Assembly: GCA_003550305.1 (NCBI GenBank)
Contig: QKYT01000332.1
Location: 37,863 to 70,874 of the forward strand
Reading direction: 5' to 3'
Origin: Glomus cerebriforme
Lineage: Eukaryota > Glomeromycota > Glomeromycetes > Glomerales > Glomeraceae
DNA length: 33,012 bases
Shown: positions 21,301-32,830 of the stretch, piece after piece
Numbering within the stretch: position 1 is the first letter of the stretch
How the letters are laid out: each line of letters starts with the position of its first letter
Position numbers and translations under genes: made by a program
Notes under the pieces: model-generated
Database searches by the model: none
What the model was told of the DNA's origin: nothing
The model's input: only the letters and a program-made list of their open reading frames with translations

Positions 21301-22652
21301 TTCAGATTTTGGAAATAATTGAACAGCAACAATATCTCCTTGAATAGCTCTATTTAAATTTGTTCTTCCAAGTATCATTATTTGAGTGTCATCTACAGTA
21401 CTTTGAATAGATCCCTATAAAAATTTTTAAAAATGTCAATACAAAATATATTTATTGTAACAATATAATATCTTTAATTAAATTTTTAGTAACCTCAAGA
21501 TAATTGTGCATGCTGATATTCAAAGTTCCTTGATATAATGTTTGATTCTTTATTCCATTTGATATTTGTGAAACAGAAAGATGCTAATTTTTTTTTTAGA
21601 ATCTGTTTAGAAATTTAGAATTTTTTAAAAAAAAATAATATATAAAAATATAAATTTAGTCACCTCCTCATAGACAAATTTTTTATCTTTATTATCGGAA
21701 ATACAAACATTCCCAAGCATGTCAACCAATTCTGGAGTATCAACCATTCCTTCAACATATTCTTTAACTATATAATGATTAATGAAATTTTTTTTAAAAA
21801 AGGAATTTAATATCTTAATATATTAGTAATAAACATATAATCGTAAGTAAATACCTGAATAAGCTAATAATCCATCTTGCTTAGCTTTTTGTATATTTCC
21901 TGCATCATCTGTTAAAAGAACAATCTCAAGAGATTTGCCTTTATCAGCGATTTGATTAACATGAGTCGCATACCATTTAGCAGCTGTCCTTATAGCTAAT
22001 AATATAAGAATAATTTTTAGGTTAAAATTTATAAAATAAAATATTTTAAGAAAGTTTAAAACAAACCTCGATCGTTTCTATCATTTGGTGATTCTTCTTT
22101 CACACGTTCAATGAATGTATCCCTTGATATATAAAATAAATTTTGTGAATAAATAAACCTAATTTGATATTATAAATAAAAAAAAATGACCTTACCGATG
22201 GTGTTCATTAGCAAATACATAAAATTTTCGGTTCGGATTATTTATCATTTTTTTTAGCCTATCATATATGGATGTATTTAAGTGCCGTAATTCTTCATAA
22301 ACAGTTTGTAAAATAATAACATTTTGCAAAGCTGGATGCTCAATTATATCAATCTAATGTTTAATACAAAATTAAAAATAAACACATATATACAGAATCG
22401 TCGTAAAAACAATCTTTCTTGGAAGAAGGAACTTACTTGATTCATAAAAACATTCGTGTCAGGTATAATGTAATGAGGTTTTAAAACAAGTTTTGTAAAA
22501 TCTGGAGTAGAACTTAATATAGGATCAGTGTGAGAACACATTGTACAGCATTCAACTGAACACCAAATATCATCACGAAGATAGTGTTCTTTTACAACTT
22601 TAACAACTTTGCCACCTCGACCGCGTTTAAGGTATGATTTATTATGAAGCAT
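18344..22652 (-). CDS. DIS3: DIS3/RRP44, exosome 3'-5' exoribonuclease and endonuclease
   Basis: Eighteen exons on the reverse strand: 22437-22652, 22196-22353, 22067-22122, 21855-21995, 21664-21767, 21494-21583, 21264-21414, 21039-21171, 20784-20966, 20492-20712, 20355-20423, 20155-20280, 20037-20089, 19863-19969, 19513-19779, 19320-19440, 18822-19237 and 18344-18755. All are in frame and give 1,007 aa, a normal length. Order: CR3 cysteines C31/C35/C36/C39; PIN domain with D65, E93, D142 and D173, matching yeast D91/E120/D171/D198 spacing; cold-shock domains; RNB with D482, D488, D490 and D491 ([12 protein letters not shown]) and [16 protein letters not shown]1 ([24 protein letters not shown]); Lys-rich tail ending KKKMKI. 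DIS3 is the processive catalytic subunit of the nuclear and cytoplasmic exosome. Both active sites look intact. The N-terminus [16 protein letters not shown] is family-typical, which fixes the start. Confidence 0.96.
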
Positions 22653-23280
22653 TTTATTGTATAAAACTTAAAGGTAACAAGGTAACGACAGAAAAAATAA
22701 AAAAACGAATTTTTTTTTATAAATATTGATCGGCGACGTGACTCACAGATCAGTATGCAGGTTATTATTTATATATGGCATCCCATTAGTTAATATCTGC
22801 CATTTTTTTATTAGAAATTAATGGAATCGATTTGTTTATAAAAATTACAGTATTATTATTTCAAGAATTTTGTGAAGCTATAAGTTTTATATCTAAAATC
22901 TCTTTCCTTAATTTGATTTGTATTTATCAGTTCAAATAAAGTTCCAATATCTAGAAAAAAAGAAATAATAAACTAATAATGTTTCTAAAAACAATTTTAA
23001 AGAAAAATCTCCTCTCTTCTATTTAGCAGTACAAGTTCCATACTTAAAAATCCAAATATACTCTTAATAAATCTTTCAAATTCTCCAAAAAGCTATGCAT
23101 TCCAATAAAATTAGTATATCTGTACATTGACAGATTTTTGTTTAAAATGGCATGCTATAGGATTATAGTAGAAGTTGCCAAGTTTTGATAAGAATAATTT
23201 TTGCGCTCTATTCTCTCATGTCATTCACAACCATGAAGGTTTTGACAAACATGACTGGAATGAATTGGGATAGTGTTACA
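22653..23280. other. Upstream region of DIS3 and AT-rich spacer
   Basis: The 5' flank of DIS3 is AT-rich with a short GC island (GATCGGCGACGTGACTCAC, about 22728-22746) that could hold regulatory sites. No gene was recognised from 22800 to 23280, though the far end may be sequence behind the Helitron-like relic. Confidence 0.35.
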
Positions 23281-23356
23281 ATCCAAGGATATCCTCCATC
23301 CGTCTATCCGTATCCACAGATGGCGAATACTATGTTTGATCCAGATATCCTTGGAT
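23281..23356. repeat. 76-bp inverted-repeat insert
   Basis: Perfect 13-bp arms ATCCAAGGATATC (23281-23293) and GATATCCTTGGAT (23344-23356). They enclose a GC-richer core with repeated ATCCGT units (CCATCCGTCTATCCGTATCC). The insert lies directly next to the coherent part of the Helitron-like relic and ends its recognisable frame. It is probably a miniature element or a repeat-family hairpin. Confidence 0.65.
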
Positions 23357-23369
23357 GATCTGCAGAAAT

Positions 23370-24020
23370 TCTCAGATATCCAATTATATTTCTATGATAT
23401 CTATATTGTTCTTTACAAAACTTATAGACTGACATTATGAGAAAAATATGCATAATTAATATTTTCTCAATTTCTGTGAGATCTTGAAGTTCTTTGGGTA
23501 CTTTACCTGTATCTATTTTATTTTCTGCTAAGAACTTTTTTTGGAAATATCTTTTTGGTATAGCAACATTAGCATTTTCCTTTCACAAATACTATAGATG
23601 AAAAGCTTTTATTACAAGTAAGACAAAGCATATGCCTGAATTTATCAACTTTGTTGTAAAACTTTTTAAGAAGATTTTATTCAGATTTACTTAGAATATC
23701 CAGCCTATCTGTACTATTGTGAATTTAAACTTAACAGGTTTGGTTTAACTCTTAATGATATTCTTGCTACAGGTACTGCAAATTTGAATGCTATGGCTAT
23801 TGCAGTTGTGATTATATTGCAGATTCAAGTCTTAATTTATTGAAATATTTTGGAAATTCTTTAGATAAATTCTTCAGCATTTTTTCTTGCTCTTTTTTGC
23901 TTCTTGTTTTCACACTCCTTTGCAAGATGTATTTCATACTGTTTAAATGTTTTGTTCTTTCTGGCTTTACATTTTTGAAAAATATCATGGCTTATAAATT
24001 TATTCTCCATTATGTTTGCT
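23370..24020 (-). pseudogene. Helitron-like relic (N-terminal region of helicase polyprotein)
   Basis: Two coherent reverse-strand stretches. About 24000-23845 reads KCKARKNKTFKQYEIHLAKE and CENKKQKRARKNAEE, a basic helical segment. About 23575-23370 reads KKFLAENKIDTGKVPKELQD, then LTEIEKILIMHIFLIMSVYK, then EQYRYHRNIIGY. The second part recalls the region (DUF6570-like) that precedes the Helitron helicase in Rhizophagus-type genomes. Neither Rep nor helicase motifs are present. The assignment rests on memory of the family and was not searched. Confidence 0.5.
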
Positions 24021-25039
24021 AAAAAATTTTATAGTGACTTAATGTAGCTTTTTGTTAAATAAACATTACACAACATGATTAGCAAGTTAAATTACTATAT
24101 TTATTTTTAATGTTTTAAAAAATTATAAAATCATGTATGAAAATGATTAATTATTATTAATGATAAATTTATTATTTACAAATTACAATTATTGTTAACT
24201 TTTAATATACAATTATTATTAAATTATTATCATGCCATTATAAATTAAACTTTTATAGCACTATTAAATAATAGTATACTTTTGTATTAGACTTTTACAA
24301 ATAAACTAACTAGTATTTTACTTATGGTGATTAGTAAGAAAAATCTTCAGAAATTAGTTATTATTTAATTAAAGATTATATTTCAGTATGCATAATTAAC
24401 TAATTACATAATATTGACTTATGGTTAATTATAATTACAAATTTAGTTAAATTGAATATAATAAGTTATTTATTCTAATTTTAAATTTTGGAAAAATTAA
24501 AAAACTAAAATTTAATATTTTATTACAATTATTTTAACTAATAAAATAAAGAAAAAATTTTCTTAATACAAGGAATATACATATTCTATCCTTTACATGA
24601 TTTCACAATTATGTAATTTAATACAGTATATAAGATGCAAATTTATACTGCAAATTTTATTTAAACTCCCCTATAAATTTAGCAAATTTATTATGTAAAA
24701 TGTAAAATTTTAATATAAATTATTTATTATATTTAATTTTTATTAAAAATCTTGTAATTATGCTACAGTAATTTTAAATTTTTGGTAAATAAAGGGAGCC
24801 AGCTGCAAATCCTAAAAAAAGTTAAGAAATTAAATTAGCTAACTTTCATCCCTAAATCTTTGCCTCTTACAAATGCTAAGTATTTAATTTTGGCTTCATC
24901 AAAATTAATATTAATATGCTCTACTATGGTTGGCTTCAGGTCTATTTAACCTAATCCACTTCCTTACTCTAATCTAACTCTAACCTTACACTTTACATAA
25001 AATTATGCATTTCAAATATCTTTAAGTATTCTTTTTATC
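24021..25039. other. AT-rich intergenic DNA
   Basis: Extremely AT-rich and low-complexity to about 24780, then a short pyrimidine-rich patch (CTAATCCACTTCCTTACTC, near 24950). No gene, RNA or repeat structure was recognised. Confidence 0.5.
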
Positions 25040-25640
25040 ATATTCAATATTTATATTTTTGCTCTTTTTAGGATAATTTTGAGAATTATGATATCATGAT
25101 TTGCAAATAGAGTATTGTTTCTTATCTCTTTTCCTTCTTACATCTGAAATTTCTTCTTGAATATCTCTATTTTTGTTACTTGAGTGATTTGAGTGGTTCT
25201 CAATAGCTAATAAATACCTTTTATTAACAAGTCTTCTCTTTCTTTTATATTGAAGTGGATTTGCAATATTTAATAATACTAAATTTAAATATTTTATGAT
25301 ATGCTGCATTTACAAGAAATCTACATTCAATACGAGTTGCTTCTTAATTTTAGTTATGTATAGAATCTACTTTTTTCTTAGGTTCATATTTACCTTCATG
25401 ATAGCATTTATATAATTTTCTGGTTCAATTACCATCTTCTTTTTTACATCTTATTATTCTTATTTCAAATCCTGTTTTTTTTTGCATATCATTTTAAACA
25501 TATTTCAAGAACTTTAAATATTGTAAATGTCTGCCTAATATATATATCTTTTAAGGAATTATCATCAGGTTCAATATCACTATCACTGGCTTTATTTACA
25601 TTATTTTTAATATGGAAATAATTCTGAAATATTGTTTATC
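25040..25640 (-). pseudogene. Internally deleted MULE relic: FAR1-type head joined to zinc-knuckle tail
   Basis: The reverse strand from about 25600 gives an acidic leader (ASDSDIEPDDNSL). After a frameshift in an A-run it gives a FAR1-type DNA-binding domain: TGFEIRIIRCKKEDG, RKLYKCYHEGKYEPKK, EATRIECRFLVNAAY. About 25250-25090 gives the tail typical of Mutator-like transposases: NPLQYKRKRRLVNKRYL, then a basic segment and YSICKS followed by a stop where Trp is expected. The transposase core of several hundred residues that should lie between head and tail is missing, with only about 20 codons separating them. Confidence 0.6.
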
Positions 25641-26880
25641 TAAATAAGTATTGTTAAAAAAAAGCAAAAATGCTAAACAAAATTCTTTATAGCAACTTAT
25701 ATTTGAGAATTTAAAGGAAAGAATATTAATAAACATGAAATTTAATGTAAAAAAATATTAATAATCAAAAAGTAAAAAAAAAGTTTAATTTATTAACAAA
25801 AAATAATTTAATTTACGTAATAATTTATAAAATATGTAACTAGAATATATATATCCTCCTGTACTAACCTAATATTTACTAAAATAAAAATAAAAGATAC
25901 TATTTAAATTTTATTTTATATTAATTAGATGGGATAATTTATGTAGAATTCGCTCTAGACTTATAATGATTTTTATTTTCTAGTAATATTATATTACCAT
26001 ATAGTATTATATATAATACTTTTTAGTAATAATATCTTCCTTAAATAATATCAGATTACTATTCAACTTAAAATTCTGATATTTTTAAATAATATCTTCC
26101 TACTAATTTGACTTAAATTTTGGCCAGAATTATATCTTGTATAGTACTTTACTTTTTATACAATACCTTTTAAAGTATTATTTAATCTAACAGTTTAACC
26201 TATTTTTTCTTAAATAAAATCTGAGATACTATATCAGTCAGCCGTAATGTTCCTAGCACTGCTGATCATTAATTAATTTATTTTGTGTAATATATGAAAA
26301 AAATTTTCATCTTTACTTACACTTAAAGTTAATATATTAACTATGACTTTTTATTCTTAAATAATGTTGTTTGAATCTTAAAATATAAGTTTTTAAGTAT
26401 TTTATGACCTCTACCTTTATAAATATTTAATTATTGCACTTTAAATATTATGTAAATATGATCACTTATTTTAAAGATTCTTTTTAACTACAAAATATTA
26501 TATTTTTAAATTTTTCATAAATATAAAGCTCATAAAAATACATTAGAAATAAATAAAAATAATGGGTATTTAAAATGAAATTATTTTTTTGTATACCAAT
26601 GCAATTAATATTTTTGAATAATAGCTTAATATTTTTGAACTTCAAGCTTTTTTAAAAGCTTTTATAAAAAAAAAATAATTAAAAATATGTTGGATAGTAA
26701 AAAATTATCACAATGTATATATCGATCATAAGACATCTTAACTGACTGATATGCAACACTATATGGTAATAAATAATAATTATTATGTAAAATTTTTTTT
26801 ACTATATTTTATAAAATTTTTATGGTTTTTTATAAAATTTTCATAAATTCATATTTTTATTATGATGATTTCTATTTGTA
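25641..26880. other. AT-rich intergenic DNA with short repeats
   Basis: The 14-mer AATAATATCTTCCT recurs at 26028-26041 and 26088-26101. A hairpin AGTATTATATATAATACT lies near 26002, and AAGCTTTTTTAAAAGCTT near 26644. One AATTTTGGCCAGAATT motif lies near 26117. No coding frame was recognised. Confidence 0.45.
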
Positions 26881-29690
26881 CACAGGGTGTCTGAATACGG
26901 GATCATAATTCTGGCCAAAATTAAATGATTTGCAATAAAATTGCCTTTTTGGAAATTTCATGTAACCAAAAATTTGATTTTTGAGATTGCTTTTTTGTAT
27001 CATGTAACGTAGGATAATATTTCAAAAAAGGATATTCCAGCCGGCATTATGAAATTCGGCCAAAATTAGGTATGTGACGAATAAATGTAATGAATAGGAT
27101 TTTACACCTTGAAAAATTCTGTCTCTAGAATAAATAAAAAAATAAAAACAGAAGGTGTGACACAGGGGGGTGATAAATTATCATATAGTAAAAAATCATG
27201 TGATTCTGACACAGAATATTTTTCTGAAGACCTACTTGATAATATTTCAAAAGATAGTGATTATGATAGTGATGAAGAAGATATTCCTGAAAATAATTTC
27301 ACTAATACTGATTTAGGTTCTTCACCTTTGGAATTGAAAGTTGATTTAACCTTTCCTAATTGGAAATATATATTTAATTATATCAAATAGTGATCAGCCC
27401 AACAGGATTTTTTTATTTGAAAGGAAAGATCAGAAAAACTGAATACTAAATGAACGTAAAAGGCAAATATTATTATGTCATTATCAAGAAATGCATACTA
27501 ATAAAACAAAAAAGAACCAAACTAAACCTTCAAAATTTCAATGAACCAATTGTAATTAGCATGTCAATCTTTCCTGTCCAATTAAGAATAATCTGAATAA
27601 AATGATTTTTATTACTACACTATTTAACGAACATTTTGGACATAACTTAGATCCTGCTATATATCAGTTTGAGATGCAAAAGACTTTCACAAAATCTATG
27701 TTAGATGATATTGAATGAATGTGTTTACATAGTCATCTGAAACCATTGTTTATTAAGCATATTAAAGACAAAATATATGAGGAAAGTCTACAATCAAGAC
27801 CTTCACAAAGTTATTTATAAATATTATTGAGTTAATTCTCAATTAGATAATGATGTATCACAGCTATTTGAATATCTTGAAAACTTAAAAAAAAAGATTC
27901 TCATTGAATAATTTATAAAGATTGGGATTATGAAACCAATACTCTAACCAAAATCTTTTGGATGAGTTTAGATCAATTAGAAATCTGGATTCATTACCAC
28001 GCACAATGTAATTCTTAACGATAATATTGCTAAAACCAATCGATATGAACTATCCCTTTCTTTTTTATGACAATTGACAATAATATGAAATCTTGTATTA
28101 TAGTACAAGCACTAATGGATCAAGAAACAAAAGATGCTTATGCATGGGTTCTTCAATATACATTAGATGCTACAGGAATTTTTTCAAAAGTTTTCATAAC
28201 AATTAAAATATCCTTTAACTTTTCCTATATATTGTATTTGGCACATTAGCCAAAATCTTTCTTTATGTCTCAAATCTAAACTTGATGAATTGTTTGAACA
28301 ATTCAAAAAAGATTTTTATGAATATTGTAATAGTTTAGATTAAGAAATATTTGAACAAAGATGACTAGCATTATGTGATAAATATCCTAATGCTGTTAAT
28401 TATCTTGAAAGAAGTCTTTATTCATCTAAAGCTTCTTGAGCCCATGCATTTAGCAATAACATTTTTACAATAGATATACAAATAACATTCCGCTGTAAAT
28501 CAGTTAATATTACTTTCAAACAGCTTTTATATAATTCAAATACTACACTTGTTAATATATTTCTTACAGTTAAGAAACGATTAGCAGAAAAGCAGGATAA
28601 TAATGATTATGCTAATTGGAGAGATACTCTTTCATACTCTTAGTCTGAAACTCTTGTTTCAAATACTTTTGCTAATATCAATGATGAAATTAAGGAATTT
28701 ACAACTTCACAAATTTTAAAATACATTTTAATGAAATGGAAAGATCTTTCAGCTATGATGCGAAAATATTAGATCAATCTTATATTAATAATGAAAATTT
28801 TTAGGTTAGCATGTTTATTTTCTTATGTGTTATATCAATTTAATGTAACAATGTACTTATAATTAATGATTCTTTTAGGATTGGTCATTTTCTGATGATT
28901 TTATTAAAAAACAAGAAATTTGGTAAATTACATTTCAACAACTTTTGATGTCATATGATCAAGCATACATTAAAAGCCTTTGGAATGTTAGTTATATAAC
29001 ATCTTCAAAAATATATCACCTTATTATTTTATTAAATAATGGAATATACAAATGTTCATACCTATTATTGGTAACTTGTGGAATAGTTTGTAGACATTAT
29101 TTTAGTGTAATGTTATAAATTTCACAAGCTCAATTTCATATAGGATTTCTTAATCTGTATTGGTTTAACTTAACTTACTTGGATCTTATCAAAAGCCGCC
29201 AATTTTATCCTGCTTCAAAATTTATAACAGAATTAGATACTTCACATTTAGAACCTATTATTTTTTTTAATTCAACAAATAATGGGTTTACTTCAAATAA
29301 TAGCAATTCATATGTTTCACTTGATAAGTAACATCTATATTATATAAATATATAGAGGTTGGTTAAAAAAGTTAATCAAATTGCTTGTAAAACCTATGAT
29401 GAGAATTTCATTACTTTATTTACAGATTATATTAATAATAAGAATCATGAAACTTTAGATAATCAAGGTGATCAAGAAAATATTAGTGAAATTGGAAATC
29501 CTATAATTAGATGTCCTAAAGGAAGGCTACCAAAAACTAAAAGATTCAAAAGACTCTTAGAAAACTTATTTTATTCTAATGAAATTACTGGTTCACGAAA
29601 TCATTAAAATAAATGTAGATTGTATAATAATTTAGGACATAATTGTACAACTTGTCCATCAAATCCCAATCGAAAAAGAAAAGTATAATA
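26880..29690 (+). pseudogene. Mutator-like (MULE) transposase, heavily decayed
   Basis: The plus strand, with many stops and frameshifts, gives in order: an acidic leader (27109-27390), a FAR1-like segment near 27560-27800 (FITTLFNEHFGHNLDPA), the MULE core (FWMSLDQLEIW near 27958; TIDNNMKSCIIVQALMDQE and YAWVLQYTLDATG at 28070-28175), KQDNNDYANWRDTL near 28600, a SWIM zinc finger (YKCSYLLLVTCGIVCRHYF near 29050-29105), and a C-terminal basic block (IRCPKGRLPKTKRFK near 29507) with a zinc knuckle CRLYNNLGHNCTTC. In that knuckle the second Cys has become Tyr. Clear terminal inverted repeats were not found, so the borders are approximate. MULE transposases move DNA with 8-9 bp target duplications. 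Confidence 0.8.
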
Positions 29691-29706
29691 TAATTAGTTT
29701 TATGGT

Positions 29707-29759
29707 CCAAATTACTACTGTAATTCAAGCCTTTGGCTTGAATTACAGTAATAATTTGG
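29707..29759. repeat. Near-perfect 25-bp hairpin
   Basis: Arms 29707-29731 and 29735-29759 are complementary at 24 of 25 positions (the mismatch is a C/T-type difference) with a 3-nt loop TTT. It lies about 20 bp after the MULE remnant. It could be part of the element's terminal region or an independent palindromic repeat. A second imperfect stem CTGGT...ACCAG follows at once. Confidence 0.85.
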
Positions 29760-29769
29760 GCCTGGTTTC

Positions 29770-30487
29770 CTTCGGTTACCAGTACTTATTAAAAAAAATA
29801 TATCATCTTCACTTTTTATATAACATATGTAATATGTAGAAGGAACGCATACAAAAATTTCACTTTTAATTAGGTTTACTTCTATCAAGAAGAGACAAAA
29901 AAAAAGATTTCATAAATTCTATTGTAATCCAACAAAATTGTCTTAACGAAATGTCATATAATATATGTAATAAAAGGGGTACATACAAAATTTATATATG
30001 CAATAGAAAGAATACGCACAAAAATTCAATATGCATTGCTTTATTTTTATTTAAAAATTTTTATCCATGCACAAAATTTTCAAATTTAAAATTTTTATAT
30101 ATAAATTGTGCATCTTGCATTCTGCGTAGATGTATAGAAAATAAAAACTGTATTACTATTATTTATAAGTAATATTAATAAATATAACATTTTATTTTGA
30201 AAATAATTAGTAAATGATTAGTATAACTTTATATATAAATAATTTTTTTTAATTTATAATATAAAAGTTGTTTTTTATTATATTTTTATAAAATATTAAA
30301 TAATTATTATTCTATAATTATATAATGGATTGAAAAAACTCTTTTCACTAATTTTCTGAATAAAAATTTTAGTGATAACAAAATAACACTTTTACTACCA
30401 CTTTTTTATTTTTCCTTTATTATTAATTAATTCTTTATTTTCTTTACTTCCCTTAGTTATTTTTCTAAACAATACACTTTTCAAATT
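29770..30487. other. AT-rich intergenic DNA
   Basis: Contains three loosely repeated phrases, each ATGTAAT or similar followed by ACGCATACAAAAATTT-like sequence (about 29826-29860, 29955-29990 and 29998-30030). The open frame at 29951-30172 encodes Lys/Asn/Ile/Cys-rich sequence from these repeats and has no family features. Confidence 0.4.
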
Positions 30488-32830
30488 ATGGAAAAACAAT
30501 TCTTTTTATTTAAAAATTTCTTGCTTTTTAGCAACTCTTAAAAACTAACTTTAGCCAAATATACTTTGCTTTTAGTTTCTAATTTAGATTTATCTATAGC
30601 TAGATTTATGAGATCTTTAGAACCTTTAACTGTGCTTCAGATATGGCTTATTAAAAATTTTTTAAATACTCAAGAGGAAGAAATCTAAAATATAAAGCTT
30701 TTCTTTTCTTCTTCAGATCTCTAGTCCTTTAATAATTCTCAAATTGAAGATATTTCTATAGTAAACAACATGTCAAATTTTACTGATTACTTATTTTCTA
30801 AATCAGATATACAGATTATGTTATTTCATAAATAAAATACTAAAAATGTTTTGGATATTACCCCATGCATAAGTGAAATACCAATTTGTATATCTGCAGA
30901 AATAATCAAATCTCAAAAGTTGATCACAACAAAAACAATGTGTCATGTGCAGTCAGTATTACCACTGATATCACCATCACAAGACCTAAATACAAATCCT
31001 ACCTTACCCATTACATAAGTTCATAAACCTATACTATATGAACTCATGCCCATGCAAGACATTTTAAATTTAGACCTATCAATATCATCTCTTCAGTTCC
31101 TTTCTAGATTCACACTATAAAAGAAGAGATCTCTAACCTTATCATAGTCTCAAATACCATTCCTATGAACACCACCTCATCTAATGACTCCATTATTAAG
31201 AAAAATAAAAAGAAGATGAAAAAATCTAAATAAAAATCTAATGAAACTGCTGAATATATAGAAGAATATTTCAATAACTCTATTTTAACAGACATACTCA
31301 TTGACTTTACTGAACTATTACCTAAAGTAGATGATTCTAACTTTATTAATAGAGATTGTTCTTCCACTTCTATCTTTCAAAAAATTATAGATCTAACCTT
31401 TAAAGAGATTGTTTTAGAATTGATTAATATGATTGTGAACCAATTAGATTCTACATACTTATCAACAAACTTGCCTACTATAGTAATTGATCAGCTATCT
31501 ATATGTTCTTCAACACCTAAAATATCTACAGAAATCTTAAATAAACCTCACTTTTTCATTCCTTCACTTTTATCACTATGCAATAATGATAATATTCGCT
31601 TACTTTTAATGCAAGAGTTTTAGTACAGAAAGCTCAAGTTGCTTTGAAACAGGATTCCAATATTAAGAAATAAAGATAATTAAATATAAAAGAGAATATT
31701 TGAAAAGTATCAAAGCAAAAGAGCATTCTTCTAACAAATCTCAACATGCATTATCACTTCTGATTAATTATACTTATGATAGATTTATTGTAAATTTGTA
31801 ATTAATGATATTAAACAGGACTCATCTATTAACAATTCAGAAGAACTCTTAGCATTTACCGAGCTCTACATAAGAAAATTTGATAATTTTATCAGCGTTA
31901 ACTATTACTCTATGGAATTAGTTCCTTCAGTCATTGTTAAGTATGACAATCTTATTAAAGTAGCAAACTTCTTCAAGAATGGAAATCATTCTGAAAGAAT
32001 GAAATTAGTTCCTAAAATTTATTACCATATGGGACAGGATAAAGTCTCATGTCAAGAATTTAAAATTCTGAATCTTTCAGTAAATACTGATTTTGATATT
32101 ATTAAACAGGCTATTAAGTATTTAATTAGAGATAAAATGTTCTATTTGTGCCATCCTTTCAAATATATCATTAACTTAAAGTTATCATTGAAAGATATCT
32201 TTTTCACTATTTTCAGTTTTAAAGTATGTAACTTACTTAAACAAATGTGGTTATATCAATTTTTAAATATGTATATAAACTTATACTGGTTTACTTTAAA
32301 AAATCAGATATTAAATCTAGAAATAAATTCGTAGGCAAATTTAGCAGATTTACTTCACAATAGGATCTTTTCTTTATTAAAGATAGCTTTCAAGATATCA
32401 TTAACCTCAAAAATTTATATTGTTGGGACAATAATAGTAATATCTACATTAAATTTGATTCAAAATCAGATTTGTTTAATGCTTGTAACTCAAATATTTA
32501 TGTAGGCAAACTTAAGATTAGAGGCATTCTCAGAAGCACTAATTGGATAGAAAGAGATGTTTTTCTCAAATATAACTGCAAGAATCACTAATTTGTTAAA
32601 GATCATCAACTATCACCAGCTACAGTAACTAATTGTATCCCTATTTCTAATTTCTGTTCATTTAACAAAATTGATATTCTAGTTGATTTGTAAGATAATT
32701 TTATTTCTAATTTATAAATAAATTTTATGGATTCTAATTTGAACTAACTTACTAAGGGCGATTCAACTTCATTTCACCATAATACTACCAAAAGTAAAAG
32801 TATCTTTTCACTTAGTAGTTAGGGCTCCGA
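30488..32830 (+). pseudogene. Long decayed ORF of unassigned repetitive family
   Basis: Coding-like plus-strand sequence in shifting frames for about 2.3 kb. It starts MEKQFFLFKNFLL (30488), then ARFMRSLEPLTVLQIW, SKSDIQIMLFHK, a Lys-rich stretch near 31195, a long block ILTDILIDFTELLPKVDD to PSLLSLCNNDNIRLLLMQEF (31280-31620), SMELVPSVIVKYDNLIKVAN (from 31909) and, one frame over from about 32240, KSRNKFVGKFSRFTS, LKNLYCWDNNSNIYIKFDSK and NIYVGKLKIRGILRSTNWIE. The last part has an RRM-like rhythm (CWDNNSNIYIKF...ACNSNIYVG). Stops occur mostly where Gln would be expected. I recall similar sequences as repetitive genes in Rhizophagus-like genomes but cannot name the family. A transposon-borne origin is likely, not shown. 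Confidence 0.5.

Noticed and set aside
23840..24022. Plus-strand 60-codon open frame rich in Phe, Leu and Cys
   Set aside because: Antisense of the basic Helitron-like segment; the hydrophobicity comes from reading Lys-rich codons backwards.
26028..26101. Repeated AATAATATCTTCCT as a possible tandem or CRISPR-like array
   Set aside because: Only two copies, AT-rich, with no regular spacer series.
31110..31367. Reverse-strand 85-codon open frame
   Set aside because: Antisense of the plus-strand relic, where neighbouring codons form one continuous coherent block.
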